Shown here: positions 24,861 to 36,300 of the stretch, one piece after another
Position numbering within the stretch: position 1 is the stretch's first letter
How the letters are laid out: each line of letters opens with the position of its first letter
Origin: Malurus cyaneus samueli
Lineage: Eukaryota; Chordata; Aves; Passeriformes; Maluridae
Length of the DNA stretch: 64,000 nt
Assembly (NCBI GenBank): GCA_009741485.1
Contig: CM019238.1
Location: 15,032,438 to 15,096,437, forward strand
Direction of reading: 5' to 3'
Made by a program: the position numbers and the translations under genes
Notes under the pieces: model-generated
Database searches by the model: none
What the model was told of the DNA's origin: nothing
Seen by the model: only the letters and a program-made list of their open reading frames with translations

Positions 24861-27220
24861 CACAGCTCACTGCAGCCCCTATGAATTCACACGGTTAATA
24901 TTTTTAATTTGGTGGGCTGAATTGTTAAGTGCTGACATCCAGCATCCTTTGATGAAGCCTGCAGGTGCTCAGCACTTTTTAAAACGTAGCCACACGTTTG
25001 GTTTTTTTTTTTTTTTTTGGGCCCATTTGTTTTTCCTGGCTGCAGCGATTCAGGTGGGAGGTTTTAAAGAACTTAAGTAGGCTTTTTGCTGCTGGGTTAT
25101 TGCTGGTTGCTGTGGATATATTGACTAATGGATGGAAAGGGGATCCAGGAGTGGTCTGTTGTGTTATTAAGGATTGTCAAGCAGGAGATAAAGTCCCTTT
25201 TAAATGGATGTGTGCATAGGTTAAAATGCATCACATGGATCCCAACGTTACTGTACAAACCCTGGAGTGACAGCTTTGGTTACAGCTCCTAATTTAGTTT
25301 AAATGCAAAATGGCCATAAATAACAGTTATTTCTCACACAGACAATTAAGTACCCAATATTTATAAAATACCATGTATCACACAGACCTCTAAAGTCTGA
25401 GAAAAATCTTATGCTGTTTTTGTGATTTATTACGTCCTATATATTTCCTATTACATCCCATGTATTACCTAATGAAAGAAAACCTATATGAAAAGAATAA
25501 TTTCCTTTCTCATAGCACTTATTTCAATTTTTATCTCTTTCTGTTTAAAACCAGCCCATTCTAAGCTCTGTCCTAGCTTTCCTGAACTTGGAACTGGCAT
25601 GTACTGCCTTTTCCCTTTATTATCTTGATGATGTGTTGAACTCACCCATTAAAAGATCAGTGTAATTCCATGACAAACCAGTTCATCTGCCAGCAGTTAA
25701 ACTTATAATCATGACTTGTTTGATTCTGAATCACTAAATATGCATTGAAGTATTTAAGTCACCTACATTTTTTGCCATTATACTTTATGAAATATTTTAT
25801 TAAAAGCCAATTCTCTTAAAACAGACTAAAGTCATCTTGTCAGACCAAAATAACAAGAGCAGGTTTAGTGAGAAAAACCAAAAAGAAGCAAAATTTCTGA
25901 CAATGCCAGTATTTATGAGCCACCTGCACCGAAGCAGTGGAATTTGTGCAGATTACTCATCATTACATTTTTTAAACTATTTTGTGCATCATTTTTTTAA
26001 TGCTTGTGGTTCCAGACAGATTTTGGCTTTGAAATGACAAACTGTGATTGCCTTGGAGTTTGCTTTCTGATAAATATTAGAGATAAAAATTCTGCATAGG
26101 AATGAATTTTTTTTTTATCAGAAATTTCCTGTCTTTCCAGCAAAGAAAGGATGCTGAGCTCGCTCCTGCTTGACCATCTATTCACTTGCTTAGAAACAAG
26201 GAGAGTATGATTGAGATATTAATGTGATCAAAGCTAAATATTTGTATGTATTTTCTCACACAGAAACTGAAAAGCACTTCAGTTACCTTTGAAAAATAGT
26301 CTTTGCAAGGTATTTAATTCAGTGAGCACCTATGGGTGGTGGGTAATAGCAAAAGGATATTAAAGTTTTGTGATGGATCAATTAAGGACCAAAAAATTAA
26401 CTTAGAGAAAAATATTGATAATAAAAAGCCCAGCATGAAATCTGCTGATAAAACAATTACTAAAACCTCATTCTCTTCAAGAGTGTTCAAGGCAATACCA
26501 ATATTCACTCAACAGCAAAAAACCCAGCAGAGAAATAATATTCTGCAATCAGCAGAGGCAGCCCAGAGAGGCTGTTAATTTAGCAAAGAAATCAATCAGG
26601 CTGGCCAGGAATTATTCTTGTCCAACCCAGTCACCTTTTCCATCTTGTACCTGACCAGGATTTCCACGAGAACAGGCTCAAGTTGGTTTTTCCAGGCTCA
26701 GGATTCTCCACACCCTCCTTGTCCCCAAAAAGGAATCCCACCTGTGAGCCTCTCTGCCAGATCCAAACATGAGAACAATTCGTGGTGGCAGGAAGAAAAA
26801 TTCTGTGCCAGGTGCCAAAATATAAAGCAGCACAATGGTTGGCAGAGTAGGAAATTTGCTTAAATAATTTTTTTCTTTTGGACTTTTTCAGCCTCGAGAA
26901 ATGGACCCACTTTTGATAGGAAATGGCAATGGAAACATTAAATAAATCAGCATGCCAACTTTTTAAAGGCATAAAAATAAATTAAAACTTGAAAATTTGG
27001 ATTCAACAAGTTCACCGTGCTCGTAACTAACAGTGTGAATATACTGAAATTGTTCAAGATATAGATCCTATTTCTAATTTCTGGTCAATGCTGCTTTCAA
27101 TAACGAATGTTTTTGGCTCAAATGTGATTTACTGCTCCTCTGAAGCTGACTGGTGCCATCTCACAGAACAGAACATTGGATTTTATCTCACACAGGACAC
27201 TGATCAACCGCTACAAATAT
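24861..27220. other. Gene-free AT-rich sequence
   Basis: No supported gene. A run of 17 T lies at 25002-25018, and another T run lies near 26108-26117. 25830-26010 is non-repetitive and may be conserved, but I see no diagnostic motif. No transposon recognised. Confidence 0.45.
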
Positions 27221-27310
27221 CACATTCAAAATGGTGTCATGACCAAAATCAACATTCAAAATCGTGTCATGACCAAAATCAACATTCAAAATCATGTCAT
27301 GACCAAAACC
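27221..27310. repeat. 30-bp tandem triplication
   Basis: Three units of exactly 30 bp start at 27221, 27251 and 27281, each with ACATTCAAAAT, GTGTCATGACC and AAAATC in that order. They differ by only a few bases (ATGGTG, ATCGTG and ATCATG variants). Each unit carries GTCATGAC, a perfect 8-bp palindrome. The array sits inside a 212-codon open frame (27088-27726) and gives 10-residue repeats there, but that frame has no recognisable domain and I do not call it a gene. Confidence 0.92.
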
Positions 27311-30300
27311 AAAGTGCATTTCTTCTGTCGCCAGCCCTGTCCCACCGTGGGAGCTCTCCTTACGCACCAATCAAAGCGATTTCCCCCCTCTCTCTGGATC
27401 AATTTCCTTCCACAATAAAAATCAATTCTCAGTCACTTTGTCTTCTCCAGTCAAAGTCAATTCCCCTCACGCTGCCATACATATTTAAAACTCTCCCTGC
27501 TCTATCCCCACTCAGTGCCTGCCCCATCAGCAGCCATCCAGCCACGAGCCAGGCTATAGGAATTGATCTGCTTTGCCCACAGACAAACAAAATTAATCCC
27601 CACTCACACTTGCAGGATCAATTTCCTCATCCCGGCTTAACTCTGTTTCCCCTCGCCCGTCCTGTTCCTCCCCTCCTGACACAGAAATGTGTTCCTACCC
27701 TGCCTTGTGCCCTTCAGAAGCTCTGAGCTCCTTCTTTTGTCCCTCTTAAGTTTTTATTTCAGCTTTTCCCATTCTTATTCCTTGTTCCAAACCAGTAGAA
27801 ATCCCAGAATACACACCCTATTCTTCCCTCCCTGCCTCTGTCTGGTCTCCTACCCCCCATTCCTTCCCAGTTCAGCAGTGGTTCAATGAGTTTAGTTAAA
27901 TATAACTTTAAATACTTAATTTGATCAAATAATGAATTCTACTTGTACCCCTTATTTTATTTTTTCACTTGTTTTGCTGAAGGATCTACTCTTTTCTTAC
28001 ATCCTGCTCTTTCCCCATTTCAGTACATCGTTCTCAGAAACATCTCCCAGTTGTCAGAATTCCATGAATTATCTTCTCTATCCCATCCTTCCCTCCAACC
28101 AAGATTCGTGGGATGTCATTTTTCTAAAATGCTTTACAGATGGACTCTGAAGAAAACCCACCCACTCATCATATGTCTCTCATGGGGTTTTTGTACCTTT
28201 TGGTAGATTTTCTTCCAGACTTGTCTGATTATATTTTGAGAATAATTGTTTTACAGCTCAGGAAAAAGGGAAAATGAAAACATAAGCAAATATTGTAAAT
28301 TATATCCAGCCAGAGTTTCACCTCATTCATCTTTTTGAGCAAGACTTCAGCTGGACGTGGATAGGTAGGACAGGAAAGTGAATGCAGAAAATAAAGGAGA
28401 TCAATATTCAAATTTTAGTGTAAATATATTAGATTAAATGATGATCTAAAAGTATTGTAAAGGTTGACAATGTTCACCTTGAATTTATTTCAGTGCATGA
28501 AAACATTACACCTGCACCTGTAGTGCTAGATTTGTTAGGTTGATAATGTAATTTCCTTCCAATTTTTTTAGACAAAAGTATAATTCTGTGATCAGCATCA
28601 CCATGCTTTTGCCTCAATCACAATATCAGCCTCCTTGATACACAACTTCTGAAGACTTTGCTGTTTCTAGCAGAATAGACAAAGACTTTACCCTTTCTTA
28701 TTTTTCCTCCTCAAAATAAAATTTACACTATTTCAGGGAAAAGCAATTTTAATAATTAACCATTTCCTTCAGCTTTTGCCTCTATTTGTTTGTGCTGTTT
28801 GGAATGAATTTCTGTGCAAAAAAAAAAAAATTAAAAAGGGGGGGAAATCGTCATAAGTGCAAACAACAAAACAAAGCAGGGATTTTGCTGGCGTGGAGCA
28901 GGCCATGGCTCAGCGCTTTCCTGGAAGCCCAACCCGTGAGCGCTCCAGTTCCATCCTCTCTCTAAATCTATTTGTACCTATTGTTTCAGCACCAGGTGCA
29001 CATGTTTGTCTGCACATTATTTTCCTCCTGAAGGCCAAAGAACAAAAGCCAAAAAAAAAAAACCAAAAAAAAAACCAACCCCCTAAATTGGAAAATAACC
29101 TCATCCAAGCTCGTATGCAGGAAATCCAACGCTCTCTGCTTTATCATTCCAAATCCCATGAAGACAATGCAAGGGACAGCTCCATGTGCTTTATAGGGAA
29201 AAAAAGGATAATTTTTCCTCAAGAAAACTCATACAGACTCACTAAGGGATTGGGGGAAGAAATGTTCAAGTCTAATGATGTCTTTGATTTCAGTAAATTT
29301 TATCTAATTTAGCAGTAAGATAAAAATCTGAATTTTCTTTTATCACTTATTTTATTTTAGGTCTTTCTGTACAGCCAGAACAATGAAATTCTAGTGTTAA
29401 TGACAGAAAATGTGCCCAAAATAGAAAGTTACTTGCTTTTTGGAATATTTTCTCTTTGTTTTTTTTACCCATCTAGGTTCAGTTGTCACCAGTTGCTCAC
29501 CTTACAGGGACATCCATCCCATGGAGAACATCTGAGCTCTTTCTCTTCTCACGATGAAGATTTCTTCTGTCTGCAGGATTCCAGCCTCCAAAAAGCTGTG
29601 GGTGAAAGAGGTGGATATTTACTCTGCCTGTGCTTTGAACCATCCCTGTGCATGGGGATGAATGAGACATTAAAAAAAATCAGAGCAAGAAGGCTCAGCT
29701 GGGATCTTCAAAAGGTTCCCACTGGGTTTAAAGGAGTGAATTTTCGCCAGCAAAAACAAATTAAGTCCTTCTTCACTTACACATAAACCAGAAAATAACA
29801 CTCAGAAATCATTATTGTCCTCCTAAAATGGGCCTGTGGGGGAAAATATGAGTACAGACAAAGTAGGCTCAAAGAATGTCTCATACTTGGGGTTTTTTGG
29901 GTGGGGGAAATAGGGCAGCAGCAAAACAGCGCAGACACTCCTGGAGTGCAGCAACAGAAAGCACGAAATTAAATCAAAGAATTAAATCTGTGTGAGCTGC
30001 TGTGAGCAGGAGGATGCAAATTATTCACCTGTATCTCTGAGTTTCCAAATTTATAAGGAATGCTGGAAGGGAGATCAGCAGAATCTGGGTGATGGGATCA
30101 GCTCTGTGTCCCAAAGGTGGGAGCAGAGGGGAAATAGGAACAATTTTCTGCTTTTAGGGGGGTTTGACCCCTCTAAAACCATCAGTGGGTATGACAGGAG
30201 GTGAAAGGAGGAACAGGAAGGTGTGGTCCCAAAGTTTTATACAGGAGACAATTCTCTTTTCTCTGATTTAGCTTCTGATGTGTCATCATCTCTGTGGTGA

Positions 30301-32040
30301 CACAGAACTAAAGAAAATAAAGGAAATTTAAGAACTTGCTACATCCTCAATGTGTTTGTATATCTGTACTATAATCTGGTTTTTGGATATTTAACTTAGC
30401 TGTACTTCTGAAATGAGCTCAGCTTTTTTCCTACTTAAGGGCTGTAACTGGGCCAATTTGTGTTCTTTTCTACTGTTTTCAGGGCAACATTTCCCTCTCT
30501 TAATATTTGTTTTCACATATCATTGTTGCTCTGATTTTCCAGAGCTCAAAATGTGGAAATTTCATATTCCATTCAGCACCTTCTCATGAGATATGAAAAA
30601 AAGTATTCATAGAAAGCAGTTGTATTCGGGTTTAACATTGTTAGCGTTTCCTCTCATGAGGGATATTAAATAATTTCATGCACAACTGCTCCAAATATTT
30701 TTTAAACTTCTGTAAACATAAGATTGCCAAAATCTAACATATGTTATGTGGTATTTAATCCTCCAGAGGAACTGAAGGAACAAAACACTTCTGCTAAAGT
30801 AATTAATAAGCACCAATACAGATACCTAGAAGCTGCTCCATCAAAATGAATCATATCCTTCTCTAAGTCACACCCAATATTTAGCAGCCTAAAAAATGAA
30901 AATTCAATACACAAGAATACAGGCTCGAACAAGTGCTGAAATCTCATGTATCGAGATCAAATCACCAAAGCTGTGCTACCTTCTGGCGCTCCTGAATCAG
31001 GAAAAATAGGGAAGTTATTTGCAGAAAATTAATTTTGCCAAGGAGAAACCTCGTTTGGAGCAGCACGTGAGTCCTGTGGGGACTGGCGATGAAGGTGAAA
31101 GTGCATGTTAATGAATTATTGAAAGTAAATTAAAAACCAGCAGAGTTCCCTAAATCCATTACAATTTATAAAGGTATTTTCGGTGGCTGCTTACAGACGT
31201 GACAGATAATTCGTACTTTTTTTGTTTTTCCTGCAATTTAACTCGTTTAACCATTCTCTGCTGAGTGAATCCCCCTGTAATACTCGGTCAGAATTGCAGT
31301 GCTTTGCTTGTTTTGTCCTAATATTTACCAGGCAAAAATAGAAACTCAGGTTATGTGTGGATCTTTTCAATCAACACAGAATTCCTCAGGGTGTAACAAA
31401 AAGTTAGAGCTCCTTCAATCAGGTCAGTGGTGAGGCTGCTGCCTGTGGGTCCTGCAGAGCTGCAGGAAAATGTTTCTTCCAGCTCAGAACCCACTCAGGG
31501 GAAAAGAAATCCTCTGCTCCTTCTCCCAAGGTGGGACAGCACAGAGGAAATAAATAAAAACTCCACAAAGAGCAGAAGGAACGGAGGGAGAGGCAGAGTC
31601 CCAATCGATGAGGTGTTTCATTGGATTCAGTTGTTTCACACTGCACTGAATGGACACTGAAAATAAATTAAAATCAACTTCTGAGTCTGCATCAGAACTG
31701 TGGGCTCCTCCATAGGTGCTGTCACTGCGCTATAAATTCTGTAAATTCTCATTCTTTCTCTTGATATTCCCTGCATTATTCCTCTTTTTTTTTTACTATT
31801 TACCATATGAAAGTTTTAGACATAAAGCCTGTTTTTCACACTGTATAATTCATTATTATTAATTATATTGTGTAATATATTAATATTTGTATTTTCAATC
31901 TTTATAACAATTTCAGCATAATTTTTATGACCAGTTTGGAATTTTTGTTCCATATTTCATTTTCAATTAACCTTTCCAGTTTTGGATATTTTTTCGGGAC
32001 TTTTTTTGTTGAAATGATAATTGAAAATGACATTTAACTG
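27311..32040. other. Gene-free sequence with pyrimidine-rich and A-rich patches
   Basis: No supported gene. 27350-27890 is C/T-rich on the + strand. A-rich runs lie at 28818-28830 and 29051-29074. An octamer ATGCAAAT lies at 30014-30021. Open frames of 151 codons (28857-29312) and 130 codons (29394-29786) have no recognisable domain and consist partly of poly-lysine from A runs. 31780-31960 is very AT-rich. Confidence 0.45.
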
Positions 32041-32065
32041 CACACACACACACACACACACACAC
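32041..32065. repeat. (CA)12 microsatellite
   Basis: Twelve perfect CA dinucleotides in an AT-rich context. Probably polymorphic in length. Confidence 0.95.
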
Positions 32066-32239
32066 CAAGTCAGAAATGCCAAAAATTCCAAATATTTTTC
32101 CACATAAATCCAGAATGACAATATTATCTGTTAGCACAAAGCAGAATAAATAGAGCCAACTCTCTTTTTGCTAGGTATTTAAGCTCAGCAGCTGTCTAAA
32201 AAAGCATCTCCCCTCGCTGCTTTTGAGAATCCAGAATTT

Positions 32240-32345
32240 ATTGCAGCATAGTGGAGTCTTCAAGGTCAAAGGGTATGCAGGCTGCTTGCTGCAATATAAT
32301 CTGACATGATAAATCATGTACAAGCAGCCAGCAGCGCTGCTGTCG
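32240..32345. promoter_or_regulatory. Candidate regulatory element: DR1 motif plus nested inverted repeats
   Basis: At 32260-32268 lies TCAAGGTCA, an extended monomeric nuclear-receptor half-site of the ERR/SF1 type. It overlaps the direct repeat AGGTCA-A-AGGGTA (DR1) at 32263-32275, the arrangement bound by RXR heterodimers and HNF4. Immediately downstream GGCTGCTTG (32280-32288) pairs exactly with CAAGCAGCC (32321-32329). Between them ACATGAT (32304-32310) pairs exactly with ATCATGT (32313-32319). CAGCAGCGCTGCTG (32329-32342) is a perfect 14-bp palindrome. This density of symmetry in 106 bp of single-copy DNA suggests a protein-binding or structured element. Function is inferred; no gene is adjacent. 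Confidence 0.35.
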
Positions 32346-33258
32346 TGAATTTGTGGGAGAATAGAAAATGATTTTTACAAAATATTCATTAAACTATATG
32401 GCAATTTTCATTTTTTATGTGTTCTGTTTTACTGCTTTGTTTTGCCTTCACAATAAACAATCTTTACAAAAAGCCCCTTCTCCTCCTTATCTCTCCTTCA
32501 ACAAATGTTTTGTCACAGAGAAATGGAATCATTTCAGAGACAGGAGGAAGAGGCTTTCACTGGGACTGTACCATATAAAAAGCATTTTTCATGAAGTATG
32601 AAAGAAAAAATTGACATATTCAGGGTTTTTTTGTGTTTGTTTTGCTGTGAAAAACACGTGTACAACATTGCTGAGGATGATGGCAGAGGATCAGAGCCTT
32701 CAGCAACACTTTAATCTCTATTTGTGCTTCACCTGGAGGAAGAAATAATTGGGAGCTTGACAACAAAATAGTTACTGAATTTGTTTAGTGCTAAATCCTG
32801 CAAGCTTCCCAAGGCTGGCTGGAAGGTGTAAAAACCAAATATCTGGCAGAGCCGTAAGATGGGAACTCCTCAAAGAGATGTTTTCCAGGACACAAAAGAA
32901 GATCCTGAACCAGCTGGGCTGCAAGGGGGGAGTGGGAAAATTCTGGAATTTCAATCCAAGTTCTTATGGGCAACAATGATTAATAAATTGCAACAAATTT
33001 GAATGAAGACACGAAAAACACACAGAGTCCAGTGCACGAGTCAAAACAAAGCAGCTCAGGATCACTTTATCCTCAAACAGGATGGGATACAAAGAAGCAG
33101 AGTCAATTCTACTAAAAACATGAGATTTTAATTGTACTGCCAGAAATGGCTTTCAAAGTGCTACAGAGAAATTATGGGGTTTTATCCCCTCTTCTTACAC
33201 ACTTCACACGTCCCTGAGAGCAGCTCAATTTAATCCATTGCTCTGTGAGAGGGAATTA
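32346..33258. other. Gene-free spacer
   Basis: Single-copy AT-rich sequence. Open frames do not exceed 77 codons and are unrecognised. Nothing else seen. Confidence 0.5.
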
Positions 33259-33376
33259 TTTTTTTTGTTTCTTTCTTTTGTTCGTTTGTTTTTTTTGTAT
33301 TAATTTTTTTTTTGCTTGGGTATTTTTTTTGCTTTGTTTTTGTTTTGTTTTGGTTTGTAGTTTGTTCTTTTTCTCC
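33259..33376. repeat. T/G low-complexity tract
   Basis: About 118 bp dominated by runs of T separated by single G or C residues, tending to TTTTG units in its second half. On the opposite strand it reads as A/C-rich (lysine and asparagine codons), which explains the odd open frames over it. Confidence 0.85.
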
Positions 33377-36300
33377 ATTAAATGGCCACTGAGCAGCCCA
33401 AATGCTCCAGTAAAGCTGAGCTGAAATTCCAGCAGGCAAATCTTTCCAACTCCAACAAGCCAAAGAAGGTTATTTGAAGTGATTTTACCCAAACTTCAAG
33501 GAAAGTTTAGCAGATACAATAGTAATTATGGATGATTAGATAATGATTGAATTATTGAATAATTATTAGATAATTGTTGATAAAAGCAAGCTTATTTAAA
33601 ATGGACACAGCATCCTAAAATCATTATTTCTGTGTTAATGATCTACAGAGGCCTATTTTCAGACAGACTCAGACTAACATATAGTTTATTTTTTTTTATA
33701 TCACAGTTTTCAACGCCAGTTGAAACAAAGAAGGCAGGAAGAGATTTGAGAACTTTTGAGTCCCAATCTGCATGTTGGACTCAGTCTTCTAGAAAGGACA
33801 AAGTGAGAAAAAAGGGGCTGTAAAATGTTTTCTCTTTTGATAATGGGAGAAAATTGTCCAGTTTCCAATTTTGTCGTTGACTTTGCTGATAAGAAATCAG
33901 TTAATGAAACCTTTGATGATAATTAATTTAACAGCAAAAAAAAAGTGATTTTTTGTCTTTTAATTTAATGCCAAAATTTACCCTTTTTGCTGGTGATTTA
34001 TGAAAAAGGCTGTTTCACTTGAAAATTCCCTAGGCAATAGTTTTAAAGTCTACTGAAAGTAGAGAGAGTCAAAGGAAAAGATTTGGCAGGACACTAATAT
34101 ATATTAAAAAAAAAAGTTTAAGCCAAAAGATTCTGACAATAAATATCTATCAAATGCTTATTAATTTTCAAATTGCACTGTGAGAAACTGAGGGTGTTGC
34201 AGTTGTTTTTATGTTTGACTCCACAGCTGCCACAAATGTATAAGAAATTCTGGAATTTTTGGTTCCACATCACTTCTGAAACACACCTGAGTGTTATCTC
34301 TGTTCTGAAGAATGCAGGAAATCTGAAGATTAGCTGGCACACAAGGGAAAAATATAAGGAAAATGAAGAATGTGTTAGAAATATGACAGTTTGTGTCAGG
34401 GATGCAGAATAACTGGATTCCTGGGTAGTGTTATCACTTTTGTCTCAACTCCAGAGTGAGAAAATAACTCACACAGAACAAAACAAAAAAAACAAATTAA
34501 CAACACAAAATGTAGCTTGGTAGGAAATATCAAAATGACTGGATAATTCTTTGGCTTTTGTTTCTTCTAGGCCAAGCATTCCAGTGTTTTTACTAAGGAA
34601 TCCAACAGCTCTAAGAGAAAAAAAACCCCAGATTCCATCAGAATTTAGATTGGAACAGACACAAAACTGCAATAATCCCTAGCACTGAGCAAACTGTGGT
34701 CTGAAGTTGGTAAATTAAATAAAGGTTTGGTTTAAAATCAGCACAGGGTGCAGTGGATCCTGGAGCTGAGAGAATCCCCTTCAGGCTCAGCTGAAACCCA
34801 ACCCAGTGGACACTCAAAGCTGCCTGAGATCTTCAGTGTTCTAAAATTGTACATATTTCCCCAAAAATGTCATTAATTTAGAAAATTATACCATTACTTG
34901 ATAATTTTCATACGACACATATTATTTAATAAAAAGCCCTGAGAGTTATTAGGACATTTACAACAAATAGAATTGTTTTTCTGACACTGAGGCACATTAA
35001 AGGAGAAACACAGTGCTCAAATCATAAATATTTTATTCCAAACTTTGGATTTTGCTCCCACAGATGGGATGGGGATGACGATGGAATCAGTTGGGAGTGA
35101 AGGAATCTGCAATTCCATCCTCAGACCATGGTTTATCTGTCACTGATGCTGGGACTTTGGACAAAAATCAACCTTCTGGGCTGTAGAATCGTCCTGGGCT
35201 GTGCTGGGACCCTGACCCTGTTCAGAACACAACCTGAAGTGCCTTTCAGACCTGAAACCGAAATCATAAAAATAAAACGCAGCTTTGAGTTTCCAAAAGA
35301 GATATTCTAAACCCCCAAAACTTCACCCTGAATTACAGCCTGTCCCCAGAGCAGGAGAAATTCCACCAGAATTCCTTGGGGTGCCCTGCAGCAGCAGGGG
35401 CTGACAGAAAATATCTCAGAGGGGGTGACACCAAGGAAAAGTCAGAATTACTCCATCTGAAAGTTGAGCTAACAGACTTTTGGACAGTAGTAAAGCACTG
35501 TCAAACAATGAGAGACACGCTGATGGTTATAACTCTTCTCTCTGTTGACACATCAATCTGTCTGTCATTCAGATCGGAGCAGAATCCATTTCATTAATGT
35601 GTTTCCACAGGCAAATTGAGAAATTGTGATTTTAATCTAATCAGGGTGGTTGTTTTTTTGCAAATACCAATTTTAGCTTGTTTGAAGTTCTTCTTCTAAT
35701 AAATTAAATTTCGGTTGAAGAAATGAAACATTTAGAGGCGAAAAGAACTAAATATTAGTGCAGCTACATTACTTTTAATTTTTTTTTTTTGGTGGTATTG
35801 CTTCTGGAGAAGGTAATACTGTGCAAAACAGCACTGGAGATCCTACAAATGTAATCTTCCTCCAAACTGGAATATTCTAATTCATGGAGATACGGCTGGT
35901 TTGGATATTTCAGGAATATTAAAAATCCACAGGGGTCTCTCCCTACTTCTTCCCCAAGCAGCATCAGTTTTCAGCCAGAATATTCTAATGCTCCATCAAA
36001 TACATAAATAAATAAACCCTCAAAAAGGCTCAATTGTACCAAATCCATGGCATTGCCCCTGCAGGCCCAGATGGAGCTGGAAATCGTGGAAGGCTGAGAG
36101 ACAGGAGTCTGAACTCATTTCTAACACCAACCACCACACATTTTGCGTGGAAATTCTCGTTTTTTCGAGTTCACACCTGCATTTTTGGAGGAATCGGATT
36201 CAGCCAACCAGCAGAACTTGTGATGAATCTGAACTAGACCTGTGAGAATTCCAGCTTTTGCCTCGCAGAAGAGAGTGAAGTGTTTCATGGTATTTCATGT

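Noticed and set aside
30922..30930. GGCTCGAAC, resembling a tRNA B-box on the minus strand
   Set aside because: No matching A-box, acceptor stem or cloverleaf could be drawn around it, so no tRNA is called.
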